Shown here piece by piece: positions 17,165 to 26,169 of a stretch of DNA of 64,000 bases. How positions within the stretch are numbered: the first letter of the stretch is position 1; the number at the start of each line of letters is the position of its first letter. The notes under the pieces are model-generated. The model was not told the DNA's origin, searched no databases, and saw nothing but the letters and a program-made list of their open reading frames with translations. The translations under genes were made by a program, and so were the position numbers. The stretch lies in the NCBI RefSeq assembly GCF_003194625.1, contig NZ_QHKX01000002.1, positions 310,001-374,000 of the forward strand. The letters are read 5' to 3'. The DNA is from Nocardioides solisilvae. Lineage in GTDB: Bacteria; Actinomycetota; Actinomycetes; Propionibacteriales; Nocardioidaceae.

Positions 17165-18004
17165 TCAGAACATGATGGTGGCGAAGCGGGCCGACTCGGT
17201 GAAGCCCGCCCGCTCGTAGGCCGTGCGGGCGCCCTCGTTCCAGTCGTTGAGGTAGAGCGAGACCACGGGGGCGACCTCGCGCCGGACCAGCTCCACGACG
17301 GCCGCCATGCCGTGGGTGGCGAGGCCCCGGCCCCGCAGGTCGGGCGGGACGTAGACGCCCTGCACCTGGGCGGCGTACGGCGACGCGCACGCCACCTCCG
17401 CCTTGAACACGACCCGACCCGCGTCGAACCGGGCGAACGACCAGCCCCGGGAGATCAGCTGCTGGATGCGCGCCCGGTAGAGGTCCCCGCTCCCGCCGGC
17501 CTCGGGCGAGACGCCGACCTCCTCGGTGTACATCGACACGCAGGCCGGGTAGAGGACATCGAGGTCGGCGTGGGTGGTCGCGCGGACCTCGGGATCGGGC
17601 TCGGCCCTGGCGGGGCCGGAGATCTCCAGGTGGGGCTGGCGCCACCGCTCCTCGCGCGGACGCCCCCACGCGCCGTCCAGCTCGCGCCACAGCGTGGCGA
17701 CGGCGGCCTCGGGGCCGACCAGGGTGGACGAGCGACGCCCCACCCGGGCCGCCCGCCGGGCGAAGAGGGTGGCCGACTCCTCGTCGCACTGGACCGGGAC
17801 GAGGTTGGCCCCCACGTGGCACGCGGCCACCATCTCGTCGTCCACGAACCGGCCCCAGACCTCGCCGCCGAGCCAGCGCGGGTCCAGCCGGGTGGTGCGG
17901 GCCCGGTGGTCGACGAAGACGTTGACCACCGGGTCGCGCGCGGTCAGCTCGAGGAACTCCTGGAGGTCCAGTACCCCGAGGACCTGGATCTCGTCACGGG
18001 TCAC
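17165..18004 (-). CDS. GNAT N-acetyltransferase with DUF4081-like N-terminal domain
   Basis: The 279-aa protein has an N-terminal domain (about 1-130, VLDLQEFLELTARDPVVNVFVDHR) of the type found in actinobacterial DUF4081 proteins. The C-terminal GNAT domain carries the acetyl-CoA loop VQGVYVPPDLRGRGLATHGMA (R/Q-x-x-G-x-G/A) and LYLNDWNEGARTAYERAGF. The substrate is unknown. The GTG at 18004 is supported by TATGGT at 18011-18016, exactly 6 nt upstream, and by lack of any Shine-Dalgarno sequence. It directly follows ispG, with 55 nt between, a conserved neighbourhood in actinobacteria. Confidence 0.88.
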   Translation of the reverse strand: MTRDEIQVLGVLDLQEFLELTARDPVVNVFVDHRARTTRLDPRWLGGEVWGRFVDDEMVAACHVGANLVPVQCDEESATLFARRAARVGRRSSTLVGPEAAVATLWRELDGAWGRPREERWRQPHLEISGPARAEPDPEVRATTHADLDVLYPACVSMYTEEVGVSPEAGGSGDLYRARIQQLISRGWSFARFDAGRVVFKAEVACASPYAAQVQGVYVPPDLRGRGLATHGMAAVVELVRREVAPVVSLYLNDWNEGARTAYERAGFTESARFATIMF

Positions 18005-18010
18005 GCGGCG

Positions 18011-18016
18011 ACCATA
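18011..18016 (-). promoter_or_regulatory. Candidate -10 box of a leaderless transcript (TATGGT)
   Basis: TATGGT on the minus strand ends 6 nt before the GTG at 18004. It suggests that the GNAT gene has its own leaderless transcript in addition to read-through from ispG. Confidence 0.5.
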
Positions 18017-18059
18017 CTCTCGCCGTCGGCACCCGACGGGACGCGCCGGACGCGGTCGG

Positions 18060-19211
18060 TCAGGAGACGGAGACCGAGGCCCCGCCGCCCTCGACCGGCT
18101 CCATCCCCTCGGCGATGCGCATGGCCTCCTCGATGAGGGTCTCGACGATCCGCGACTCGGGCACCGTCTTGATGACCTCGCCCTTGACGAAGATCTGCCC
18201 CTTGCCGTTGCCGGAGGCGACACCGAGGTCGGCCTCGCGCGCCTCGCCGGGACCGTTGACCACGCACCCCATCACGGCGACGCGCAGCGGCACCTCGAGC
18301 CCGTCGAGGCCCGCGGTGACCTGCTCGGCCAGTGTGTAGACGTCGACCTGGGCGCGCCCGCAGCTGGGGCACGAGACGATCTCGAGCTTTCGCTCGCGGA
18401 GGTTGAGCGACTGCAGGATCTGCAGCCCGACCTTGACCTCCTCGACCGGCGGGGCGGAGAGGGAGACCCGGATCGTGTCGCCGATGCCGCGGCTCAGCAG
18501 CGCCCCGAAGGCGGTGGCGGACTTGATCGTCCCCTGGAAGGCCGGCCCGGCCTCGGTCACGCCGAGGTGGAGCGGCCAGTCCCCCGCCTCGGCGAGGAGC
18601 TCGTAGGCCCGGACCATCACGACCGGGTCGTTGTGCTTGACCGAGATCTTGAAGTCGTGGAAGTCGTGCTCCTCGAAGAGGCCGGCCTCCCAGACGGCCG
18701 ACTCCACCAGGGCCTCCGGGGTGGCCTTGCCGTGCTTCTCCAGCAGCCGCTTGTCCAGGGAGCCGGCGTTGACGCCGATCCGGATCGAGGTGCCGTGGTC
18801 CTTGGCGACCTGCGCGATCTGCTTGACCTGGTCGTCGAACTGGCGGATGTTGCCCGGGTTGACCCGGACGGCGGCACAGCCGGCCTCGATCGCGGCGTAG
18901 ACGTACTTCGGCTGGAAGTGGATGTCGGCGATGACCGGGATCTGCGAGTGCTGGGCGATCTGGGGCAGCGCGTCGGCGTCGTCCTGGCTCGGGCAGGCCA
19001 CCCGCACGATGTCGCACCCGGCGGCCGTGAGCTCGGCGATCTGCTGCAGCGTGCTGTTGACGTCGGAGGTGACGGTCGTCGTCATCGACTGGACGGAGAT
19101 CGGGTGCTCGCTGCCCACGCCCACCGAACCGACCTTGATCTGGCGGGTCGGGCGTCGGGGCGAGAGGACCGGAGGGGGTAGCGCGGGCATGCCCAGGCCG
19201 ATGGCAGTCAT
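18060..19211 (-). CDS. ispG: 4-hydroxy-3-methylbut-2-en-1-yl diphosphate synthase (MEP pathway)
   Basis: IspG (GcpE) is the [4Fe-4S] enzyme that converts MEcPP to HMBPP. The 383-aa protein has [43 protein letters not shown] and [14 protein letters not shown]. The cluster cysteines lie in [11 protein letters not shown] (C-x2-C) and [11 protein letters not shown]. It lies downstream of dxr and rseP, with dxr supplying an earlier MEP step. The ATG at 19211 has a TAGCCT hexamer 7 nt upstream. Confidence 0.97.
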   Translation of the reverse strand: MTAIGLGMPALPPPVLSPRRPTRQIKVGSVGVGSEHPISVQSMTTTVTSDVNSTLQQIAELTAAGCDIVRVACPSQDDADALPQIAQHSQIPVIADIHFQPKYVYAAIEAGCAAVRVNPGNIRQFDDQVKQIAQVAKDHGTSIRIGVNAGSLDKRLLEKHGKATPEALVESAVWEAGLFEEHDFHDFKISVKHNDPVVMVRAYELLAEAGDWPLHLGVTEAGPAFQGTIKSATAFGALLSRGIGDTIRVSLSAPPVEEVKVGLQILQSLNLRERKLEIVSCPSCGRAQVDVYTLAEQVTAGLDGLEVPLRVAVMGCVVNGPGEAREADLGVASGNGKGQIFVKGEVIKTVPESRIVETLIEEAMRIAEGMEPVEGGGASVSVS

Positions 19212-19242
19212 GCCGTCAAGGCTACCGGCCGGGCCCCGCCGC

Positions 19243-19276
19243 CACCCGGGTCACCCGGGTCACCCGGGTCACCCGG
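19243..19276. repeat. 9-bp tandem repeat (CACCCGGGT), nearly four copies, at the rseP stop
   Basis: Units lie at 19243-19251, 19252-19260 and 19261-19269, with a partial copy at 19270-19276. On the minus strand each unit supplies TGA in the same frame, so rseP ends in TGA-CCC-GGG three times. Confidence 0.9.
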
Positions 19277-20618
19277 TGAGGCTGACCGGGACCACCAGGT
19301 CCCCGACGATCAGCACGACGCCCATCACCAGCAGCGCCAGGCCGACGACGTAGGCGACCGGCAGCAGCCGTGCGACGTCGACGTGTCCCGGGTCCGGCCG
19401 GCGCCGCAGCCTGGCCACCCAGCGGCGCAGGCCCTCGTACGCCGCGCCCGCGATGTGGCCGCCGTCCAGCGGCAGCAGCGGGACGAAGTTGAACATCCCG
19501 ATGAAGAAGTTGAACCCCGCCACCAGCATCACGAGGAAGGCCAGCTTGTCGGTCGTGGGCGCGACCTCGTGCGAGACGGCCTCACCGGCGAGGCGACCGC
19601 CGCCGACGATCGAGACGGGGCCCTGCGGGTCCCGCTCCTCGAGCCCGACGATCGCCTTCGCGACGCCCCACACCTTCACCGGGAGCTGGCCGAGCGCCTC
19701 GACCGTGTCGACGGTCATCCGGCCCATCTGGCCCAGCGTGTAGCCCAGCCCGCCGGTGGCCAGCTCGGTCGCCGGGGTGACCCCCAGGAAGCCGACCTCC
19801 ACGAGGGTCTGGTCCTCGGCGGAGGTCGGGCGCGCGGTGACCGTCGTGTTGGTGACCAGGGTCCGCTCGGTCCCGTCGCGCCGGACCACGATCTCGGCCC
19901 TCCCGTCCTCGTTGCCACGGATCTGCTTCTGCAGCACCTCCCAGTCGGTGACCGGGACGCCGTTGAAGCTGACGAGCTCGTCGCCCTCCTGCAGCCCCGC
20001 GGCGTACGCGGGGGCGACCGGGTCGTCCTCGCGGCACACGCGCTGGTCCTCGGCGGCCGGCACCACGCACGCGGAGACGTCGGCCACCTCGGGCAGGATC
20101 CGCACGTCGTTGGGGTTGCCGTAGCTGGCGAAGAGCGGCGCGAAGAGCGCCAGCGCGATGGCGATGTTGACGGTCGGGCCCGCCGCCATCACGACGATCT
20201 TCTTCCAGGCCGGGAGGCGGTAGAAGAGGCGCTCCTCGTCGCCCGGCTGGACCAGCTCCCACTCCGCGGTGCGGGCGTCGGAGACCAGCTGGGTGAAGAG
20301 CCCCGTGTTGGACTGGCGGACCCGGAAGACGGGCTCGCCGTGCTCGTCGAAGCCGGCCGGCTCGGCCAGCTCGGCGGCCCCGGGCGGCAGCATCCCGACG
20401 ATCTTGACGTAGCCGCCGAGCGGCACCGCCTTGATGCCGTACTCCGTCTCGCCGACCTGCTTGCTCCACACGGTGGGCCCGAAGCCGATGAAGTACTGGG
20501 TGACCTTGGCGCCGAACTTCTTCGCCGGCACCATGTGGCCCAGCTCGTGCAGCCCGATCGAGACCAGGATGGCCAGCACGAAGAACACCACGCCCAGGGT
20601 GTAGAGCAACGCGGTCAT
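19269..20618 (-). CDS. rseP: Site-2 intramembrane metalloprotease (M50, RseP/Rip1-like)
   Basis: This 449-aa membrane protein has HELGH at residues 24-28 in the first TM helix (zinc ligands and catalytic Glu). A PDZ domain lies around 190-270 ([22 protein letters not shown]) and the LDG motif [12 protein letters not shown] in a late TM helix gives the third ligand. In mycobacteria Rip1 cleaves anti-sigma factors and regulates the envelope; a similar role is inferred. It starts with ATG overlapping the dxr stop (ATGA), so the two are coupled. The dxr-rseP-ispG order is conserved in actinobacteria. Three in-frame stops follow, created by a 9-bp repeat. Confidence 0.94.
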   Translation of the reverse strand: MTALLYTLGVVFFVLAILVSIGLHELGHMVPAKKFGAKVTQYFIGFGPTVWSKQVGETEYGIKAVPLGGYVKIVGMLPPGAAELAEPAGFDEHGEPVFRVRQSNTGLFTQLVSDARTAEWELVQPGDEERLFYRLPAWKKIVVMAAGPTVNIAIALALFAPLFASYGNPNDVRILPEVADVSACVVPAAEDQRVCREDDPVAPAYAAGLQEGDELVSFNGVPVTDWEVLQKQIRGNEDGRAEIVVRRDGTERTLVTNTTVTARPTSAEDQTLVEVGFLGVTPATELATGGLGYTLGQMGRMTVDTVEALGQLPVKVWGVAKAIVGLEERDPQGPVSIVGGGRLAGEAVSHEVAPTTDKLAFLVMLVAGFNFFIGMFNFVPLLPLDGGHIAGAAYEGLRRWVARLRRRPDPGHVDVARLLPVAYVVGLALLVMGVVLIVGDLVVPVSLTG

Positions 20619-21721
20619 GGAGCGGTCAGGTCCCCTCGGATCATGCGGCGGGCCTCCGCGCGCGCCCACGTGTCGGCGGCGAGGACGTCGTCCACGGTCA
20701 GCTTCTCCTCCGAGGGTACGCCGTGCCGGTCCAGCACGCCCGCGATCGTCTCCGCCACCTGCCCGAAGCGCAGCCCACCGGCGTGGAACGCCTCGACGCA
20801 CTCCTCGTTGGCGGCGTTGTAGACGGCCGGGGCCGTCCCGCCGGCCTCCCCCGCCCGGCGGGCCAGCCGCACCGCGGGGAAGACCTCGTCGTCGAGCGGC
20901 TCGAAGCGCCAGTCCGCCGCCTTCGTCCAGTCGATCGGGGTCTCGGCGTCGGGCACCCGGTCGGGCCACCCGAGCCCCAGCGAGATCGGCACCAGCATCG
21001 TGGGCAGGCCCAGCTGGGCGACCACCGCGCCGTCGACGAACTCGACCATCGAGTGGATCAGCTGCTGGGGGTGCACCACGACGTCGATCCGGTCGAAGGG
21101 GACGTCGAAGAGCAGGTGCGCCTCGATCACCTCGAGCCCCTTGTTGACCAGGGTGGCCGAGTTGGTGGTGATCACCCTGCCCATGGCGAAGTTGGGGTGG
21201 GCGAGGGCCTGGTCGGGGGTCACGTCGTCGAGCTCGGCCCGGGTGCGGCCCCGGAAGGGGCCTCCCGAGGCGGTCAGCACGAGGCGGCGCACCTCGCCGC
21301 GGCTGCCGGCCCGCAGGCTCTGCGCGATGGCGCTGTGCTCGGAGTCGACGGGCACGATCTGGCCCGGGCGCGCGAGGTCGCGGACCAGGGGCCCGCCGAT
21401 GATCAGGGACTCCTTGTTGGCGAGCGCCAGCGTGCTGCCGGCCTCCAGCGCGGCCAGCGTCGGGCGCAGGCCCACCGCTCCCGTGATGCCGTTGAGCACG
21501 ACGTCGCAGGCCATCGACGCGGCCTCCACCGAGGCCTCCTCCCCCACGCCCGAGAAGGCGGGCCCGAACTCGGCGACCTGCTGCTCCAGCAGGTCGGCAC
21601 GGCCGCCCCCGGCCGTCAGCCCGACCACGCGGAACCGGTCGGGGTTCGCCCGGACCAGGTCGAGGGCCTGGGTGCCGATGGAGCCGGTGCTGCCGAGGAT
21701 GACGACGTCGCGCTGCTTCAC
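20615..21721 (-). CDS. dxr: 1-deoxy-D-xylulose 5-phosphate reductoisomerase
   Basis: Dxr makes MEP from DXP with NADPH, the committing step of the MEP pathway. The 368-aa protein has the NADPH loop [15 protein letters not shown], the ANKESLI and VDSEHSAI motifs (metal and substrate), [11 protein letters not shown] and HPNFAMGR, then [15 protein letters not shown]. The GTG start at 21721 has CAGACT exactly 6 nt upstream. It is followed by rseP with a 4-nt overlap. Confidence 0.96.
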   Translation of the reverse strand: MKQRDVVILGSTGSIGTQALDLVRANPDRFRVVGLTAGGGRADLLEQQVAEFGPAFSGVGEEASVEAASMACDVVLNGITGAVGLRPTLAALEAGSTLALANKESLIIGGPLVRDLARPGQIVPVDSEHSAIAQSLRAGSRGEVRRLVLTASGGPFRGRTRAELDDVTPDQALAHPNFAMGRVITTNSATLVNKGLEVIEAHLLFDVPFDRIDVVVHPQQLIHSMVEFVDGAVVAQLGLPTMLVPISLGLGWPDRVPDAETPIDWTKAADWRFEPLDDEVFPAVRLARRAGEAGGTAPAVYNAANEECVEAFHAGGLRFGQVAETIAGVLDRHGVPSEEKLTVDDVLAADTWARAEARRMIRGDLTAP

Positions 21722-21727
21722 CCGGAC

Positions 21728-21733
21728 AGTCTG
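21728..21733 (-). promoter_or_regulatory. Candidate -10 box before dxr (CAGACT)
   Basis: CAGACT on the minus strand ends 6 nt before the GTG of dxr, giving a leaderless geometry. The same hexamer is the -10 proposed for rpsP. Confidence 0.45.
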
Positions 21734-21754
21734 GCGCAGCGCCTCGTGCGGGGC

Positions 21755-23638
21755 CTACTCGCGGCGCAGCACGGGGCGCAGCTCCTCCAGGACCTTCTCG
21801 TCCTCGATGGTCGACGGCACGGGGGTCTCCTTGCCGTCGGCGATCTCGCGCATCGTGCGCCGCAGGATCTTGCCGCTGCGCGTCTTGGGGAGCCCCCCGA
21901 CGACGGTGACCTCCTTGAAGGCGGCCACCGCCCCGATCTCCGCGCGCACCATGGCGACCAGCTCGTCGCGGACCTCGTCGGGGTCGGCGTCCACGCCGCT
22001 CTTGAGCACGACGAAGCCGCGGGGAAGCTGGCCCTTGAGCTGGTCCGCGACCCCGATCACCGCGCACTCGGCGACCGCGGGGTGCCGCGCCACGACCTCC
22101 TCCATCGCACCCGTGGAGAGCCGGTGCCCCGCCACGTTGATCACGTCGTCGGTCCGCCCCATCACGAAGAGGTAGCCGTCCTCGTCGAGGTAGCCTCCGT
22201 CCCCGGTGAGGTAGTAGCCCTCGTGCGCGGAGAGGTACGACGCCACGAACCGCTCGTCGTCGCCCCACACGGTGGTGAGCGTCCCCGGCGGCAGCGGGAG
22301 CCGGAGGCAGATGGCGCCCTCCTGCCCGGCGGGCACCGGTGCGCCGTCGGGGCCGAGCACCTGCACGTCGAAGCCCGGCACCGGCACCGACGGCGAGCCC
22401 GGCTTGACCTCCATCGGCTCCAGCCCGCGCAGGTTGGCCGCGATCGGCCAGCCGGTCTCGGTCTGCCACCAGTTGTCGACCACGGGGACGCCGAGGCGCT
22501 CGCCCGCCCACTGCCAGGTCTCGGGGTCCAGCCGCTCCCCGGCGAGGAAGAGGGTCTGCAGGCTGGAGAGGTCGTGGTCGGCGAGGTGCGTGCCCTCGGG
22601 GTCGTCCTTCTTGATCGCCCGGATCGCGGTCGGCGCGGTGAACAGCGCCTTGACCCGGTGCTCGGCGACCACCCGCCAGAACGCGCCGGCGTCGGGGGTC
22701 CCGACCGGCTTGCCCTCGTAGAGCACCGTGGTCGCTCCCGCGATCAGCGGGGCGTAGACGATGTAGGAGTGGCCGACCACCCACCCCACGTCGGAGGCGG
22801 CCCACCAGACGTCGCCCTCCCCCACGTCGTACACGTGGCGCAGCGACCACGCCATCGCCACCGCGTGCCCGCCGTTGTCCCGGACGATGCCCTTCGGTCG
22901 TCCGGTGGTGCCGGAGGTGTAGAGGACGTACAGGGGGTCGGTCGCCGCGACCGGGACGCACTCCGCGGGGTCGGTCCGTCCGGCGCGCATGGCGACGTCC
23001 CAGTCGACGTCCCGGCCGTCGACGAGCGACGCCATGACCTGGGGCCGCTGCTTGACGACGACGGCCGCCGGGGCGTGCTGGGCGAGCTCCAGGGCCCGGT
23101 CCAGCAGCGGCTTGTACTCGATGGTGCGCCCCGGCTCGATCCCGCAGCTCGCGCTCACCACGACGGTCGGCGTCGCGTCGTCGATCCGCACCGCGAGCTC
23201 GTGCGGCGCGAACCCGCCGAAGACGACCGAGTGCACCGCGCCGATCCGCGCGCAGGCCAGCATCGTGACGACGGCCTCGGGGATCATCGGCATGTAGACG
23301 ACCACCCGGTCGCCCTTGGTCACCCCGAGGTGCCGCAGGACGCCCGCGAAGGCGGCCACCTCGGCCAGCAGCTCGGCGTAGGTGAGCGTCCGCTTCGTCC
23401 CCGTCACGGGCGAGTCGTGGATCAGTGCCGGCCGGTCGGCGGCACCGCGCACCACGTGCCGGTCCAGCGCGTTGTAGCAGGTGTTGAGGGTCCCGTCGGG
23501 GAACCAGCGGTAGAAGGGCGGGTGGTCGTCGTCCAGGACCCGGCGCGGTGGGGTGAACCAGTCCACCAGCCCCGCCTGGCGACCCCACCAGGCCTCGGGG
23601 TCGCGGGTCGACTCGTCGTGCTCCGCGCGGTATCCCAT
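21755..23638 (-). CDS. prpE: Propionyl-CoA synthetase-type acyl-CoA ligase
   Basis: The 627-aa AMP-forming ligase matches PrpE in length (628 aa in E. coli) and along its whole sequence. Shared blocks include VVYMPMIPEAVVTMLACARIGA, SVVFGGFAPHELAVRIDDA, the adenylate loop YTSGTTGRPKG (about residue 255), ASDVGWVVGHSYIVYAPL, DNWWQTETGWPI and MGRTDDVINVAGHRL. The acetylatable lysine is in LPKTRSGKILRR. It activates propionate, and perhaps acetate, to the CoA ester with ATP. It starts 1 nt after the stop of the M1 peptidase gene, so it is probably translated by re-initiation. There is no prpBCD nearby. Acetyl-CoA synthetase is the alternative, but the N-terminal region and C-terminal ending fit PrpE better. 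Confidence 0.88.
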   Translation of the reverse strand: MGYRAEHDESTRDPEAWWGRQAGLVDWFTPPRRVLDDDHPPFYRWFPDGTLNTCYNALDRHVVRGAADRPALIHDSPVTGTKRTLTYAELLAEVAAFAGVLRHLGVTKGDRVVVYMPMIPEAVVTMLACARIGAVHSVVFGGFAPHELAVRIDDATPTVVVSASCGIEPGRTIEYKPLLDRALELAQHAPAAVVVKQRPQVMASLVDGRDVDWDVAMRAGRTDPAECVPVAATDPLYVLYTSGTTGRPKGIVRDNGGHAVAMAWSLRHVYDVGEGDVWWAASDVGWVVGHSYIVYAPLIAGATTVLYEGKPVGTPDAGAFWRVVAEHRVKALFTAPTAIRAIKKDDPEGTHLADHDLSSLQTLFLAGERLDPETWQWAGERLGVPVVDNWWQTETGWPIAANLRGLEPMEVKPGSPSVPVPGFDVQVLGPDGAPVPAGQEGAICLRLPLPPGTLTTVWGDDERFVASYLSAHEGYYLTGDGGYLDEDGYLFVMGRTDDVINVAGHRLSTGAMEEVVARHPAVAECAVIGVADQLKGQLPRGFVVLKSGVDADPDEVRDELVAMVRAEIGAVAAFKEVTVVGGLPKTRSGKILRRTMREIADGKETPVPSTIEDEKVLEELRPVLRRE

Positions 23639-23639
23639 C

Positions 23640-25091
23640 TCAGATCAGTCCGTTCTCCTGGGTGGCGGCGGGTCGGGTCGGTTCGCGGAGCCAGACCCGG
23701 AAGAAGTCGGTGAGGTCCTGACCGCTGGTCTCGGCGGCGAGGGCCTCGAACTCCTCGGAGGTGGCGTACCCGCCGCGGCGCGTCTCGAGCCACGTCCGCA
23801 GGAGGGTCCAGAAGGCCTCCTCCCCGATCCGGTTCCGCAACGCCTGGAAGGCCATCCCGCCGCGCACGTAGACGGCGTCGTCGAAGACCCTCCGCGGCCC
23901 CGGGTCGGCGATCGCCAGGCGCCAGAACGAGTCGGGCGCTCCGGCGTGGGTCCGGGTCAGCCAGTCCGCGGCCGTGCGTACCCCGCGCAGCTCCTCGTGG
24001 CGCTGCTCCATGAAGGTGGCCGCCCCCTCGTTGAGCCAGATGTCGCGCCAGCGTGCGATCGCGACGCTGTCGCCGAACCACTGGTGGGCCAGCTCGTGGA
24101 CCAGCAGCCACTCCTGCCCGCGCGTGAGGACCGGGTAGGTCGGCCTGGTCTGGTTCTCCAGCGCGAAGCCCGGGTCCAGCGACGTCACGACCCCGCCCGT
24201 GCTGGTGAAGGGGTAGTCGCCCAGGTCCCGCTCGAGACGCCGGAGGATCGCCGGGGTGCGGCGCAGCATCCGCATCGACGCCCTCCGCTCCGCCCGGGGC
24301 AGGCGCGAGGAGACCGCGACGGTCCAGGGCAGCCCGTCGCTGACCCCGCGCTCCACGTCGAAGCGCCCGGCCGCGAAGAACGCCAGGTAGGTGGTCATCG
24401 GCTCGACCGCACGCCAGTGCCAGGTGGCGGTCGCGCCGCGCGTGCGGCGGGAGACGAGGTCGCCGTTGGCGACGACCTGGCGCCCGCGGGGCACTCGCAC
24501 GGAGACGTCGAAGGTCGCCTTGTCCGTGGGGTGGTCGTTGGCGGGGAACCACCACGGCGCCATGTGCGGCTGGTTCATGGTGACCACCTCGTGCCGGTCG
24601 GCCAGCCAGCTGGAGGCGCCCCGGTAGCGCTCGCGCCCCGGGCGGCCGGCGTACGTGACCTCCACCTCGACCGGGATCCCCGGCTGGAGGGCGGCCGCCG
24701 GCCGGACCACCAGCTCGTGCCCCTCGGTGCGTCGGTGCGCGGCCGGCACGCCGTCGACGGTCACCTCGGAGGCTGCGAGCACGAGGTCCAGGTGGAAGGA
24801 GGAGAGCTCCTGGGTCGGCACGAGGGTCAGCGTGGTGCGACCGCGCAGCCGACCCTGCTCGAAGTCGTAGCCGACCCGGACGTCGTAGTGCTGGACGTCG
24901 ATGCCGCCGTTGCCGTCGAGCGGGAAGTAGGGGTCCCCCACGCCGGCGCTCCCCGGCCCCGGGTCGGCGAGCCCGGTGTGCCGGACCCCCGGGTGGGCCG
25001 CGGCCGACGGGCCCAGGGCGACGACGAGGGCGAGGGTGGCGAGCGCCGCGGCGAGCGGGCGAGGGGTCCGCGGGCTGGGGGGCCGGGTCAT
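23640..25091 (-). CDS. Secreted M1-family zinc metallopeptidase
   Basis: The 483-aa product has a signal peptide (TRPPSPRTPRPLAAALATLALVV, cleaved near PSAAAHPG). Then comes the M1 beta-sandwich, the exopeptidase-like motif FALENQ (cf. GAMEN) and the zinc site HELAHQWFG with the third ligand Glu in NEGAATFMEQ. A short helical C-terminal part replaces the long domain of full aminopeptidase N. It is likely an exported aminopeptidase. The ATG at 25091 is chosen because it opens the signal peptide; a longer start gives unrelated low-complexity sequence. A TACGTT hexamer lies 7 nt upstream. It is followed by prpE after 1 nt. Confidence 0.9.
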   Translation of the reverse strand: MTRPPSPRTPRPLAAALATLALVVALGPSAAAHPGVRHTGLADPGPGSAGVGDPYFPLDGNGGIDVQHYDVRVGYDFEQGRLRGRTTLTLVPTQELSSFHLDLVLAASEVTVDGVPAAHRRTEGHELVVRPAAALQPGIPVEVEVTYAGRPGRERYRGASSWLADRHEVVTMNQPHMAPWWFPANDHPTDKATFDVSVRVPRGRQVVANGDLVSRRTRGATATWHWRAVEPMTTYLAFFAAGRFDVERGVSDGLPWTVAVSSRLPRAERRASMRMLRRTPAILRRLERDLGDYPFTSTGGVVTSLDPGFALENQTRPTYPVLTRGQEWLLVHELAHQWFGDSVAIARWRDIWLNEGAATFMEQRHEELRGVRTAADWLTRTHAGAPDSFWRLAIADPGPRRVFDDAVYVRGGMAFQALRNRIGEEAFWTLLRTWLETRRGGYATSEEFEALAAETSGQDLTDFFRVWLREPTRPAATQENGLI

Positions 25092-25196
25092 GCTCGCCAA
25101 CGTACCGCGAAAACCGGTTGCCCAGCCGGGCCCGACAGGCTCACGATGGGCCGGTCCGAGTGCGCCGCACCCACCGGGAGACGAAGGAGGCGCGAC

Positions 25197-25313
25197 ATGT
25201 CCACGACTGTCCTCTGCCTGTCCGCAGACCACCTCCCTCCCGGCTGGAGCCGCCCCGATGTCCCTCGAGCACCACGTCCTGTCCGAGGTCGCCGACCTCG
25301 CCCCCGTCGCTGA
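25197..25313 (+). CDS. Candidate 38-codon leader ORF overlapping the RIO kinase start
   Basis: An ATG at 25197 is preceded by a textbook AAGGAGG (25184-25190) with a 6-nt spacer, among the best ribosome-binding sites in the window. The 38-codon frame (MSTTVLCLSADHLPPGW, then an Arg/Pro-rich tail) runs 56 nt into the RIO kinase gene in another frame. The kinase's own ATG at 25258 has only a weak TGGAGC site. The short product matches nothing I know. It may be a regulatory leader or may set coupled translation. A frameshift joining the two frames is also possible, but the intact frames do not require it. Confidence 0.5.
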   Translation: MSTTVLCLSADHLPPGWSRPDVPRAPRPVRGRRPRPRR

Positions 25314-26124
25314 CCCCGTCCCGGAGTTCCGTCCGTACGACGAGATCGACGAGCGCACCCAGCGCTGGTCGACCTGGTCCGAGGTCGAGTCGCTGATGCG
25401 CGGTCCGGAGCCGCGCCCCGCCTGGGTGGTGACCTCCCAGGGCGCCGTCGACACCGAGCTGGGGATCCTCAAGACCGGCAAGGAGGCCGACGTCCACCTC
25501 GTCGAGCGCGCCGACCCCCACGACCCGGCGGGAGGCGTGGTGATGGCCGCCAAGCGCTACCGCGACGCCGACCACCGCGCCTTCCACCGGGCCGCCGTCT
25601 ACACCGAGGGCCGCTCCGTCCGCCGCTCGCGCGACGCTCGCGCCCTGAAGCGGCGCTCCACGTGGGGCCGCACCGTCGCGGCCGGCGAGTGGGCGGCCGC
25701 GGAGTGGTCGGCGCTGGGCCGCTGCTGGCGGCTCGGCCTCCCGGTCCCCTACCCGGTGCAGCTCGACGGGACCGAGATCCTCATGGAGTGGATCGAGGAC
25801 GACGGCGCCACCGCACCCCGGCTGGCGCAGACCCGTCCCGGGCGAGACCTGCTGCAGCACTGGTTCGACCAGCTCGCCGAGGCCCTGACCACGATGACCC
25901 AGGCCGGGCTCGTCCACGGCGACCTGTCGCCGTACAACGTGCTCGCGCAACGGGAGCGCCTCGTCCTCATCGACCTGCCCCAGGTCGTCGACCTGGTTGG
26001 CAACCCGCAGGGGCCGGAGCTCCTCCTGCGCGACTGCACGAACATGTGCCGGTGGTTCCGCGCGCGCGGCCTGGACGTCGACGAGCAGGACCTCTTCGCC
26101 GACCTGCTGGCGCACGCCTTCTGA
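25258..26124 (+). CDS. RIO-type atypical serine kinase
   Basis: The 288-aa protein has the RIO fold: the ATP-loop-like TGKEADVHLVE (about residues 73-83), Lys99 in MAAKRY, the catalytic loop LVHGDLSPYNVLA (Asp222, Asn227) and metal Asp239 in LVLIDLPQVVD. The N-terminus has an extra region of about 60 residues. RIO proteins act in ribosome maturation in eukaryotes and archaea; the bacterial targets are unknown. The chosen ATG (25258) lies inside a small upstream ORF. No alternative in-frame start with a good site is nearby. A LOG-family gene follows after 45 nt on the same strand. Confidence 0.87.
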   Translation: MSLEHHVLSEVADLAPVADPVPEFRPYDEIDERTQRWSTWSEVESLMRGPEPRPAWVVTSQGAVDTELGILKTGKEADVHLVERADPHDPAGGVVMAAKRYRDADHRAFHRAAVYTEGRSVRRSRDARALKRRSTWGRTVAAGEWAAAEWSALGRCWRLGLPVPYPVQLDGTEILMEWIEDDGATAPRLAQTRPGRDLLQHWFDQLAEALTTMTQAGLVHGDLSPYNVLAQRERLVLIDLPQVVDLVGNPQGPELLLRDCTNMCRWFRARGLDVDEQDLFADLLAHAF

Positions 26125-26157
26125 CGGCGCCCCGGCGACGCCCTCGCCGCGCCGCGC

Positions 26158-26163
26158 TAGGTT
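26158..26163 (+). promoter_or_regulatory. Candidate -10 box of a leaderless transcript (TAGGTT)
   Basis: TAGGTT is followed by 6 nt and the GTG at 26170. It indicates that the LOG-family gene can be transcribed separately from the kinase. Confidence 0.5.
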
Positions 26164-26169
26164 CTGCCC

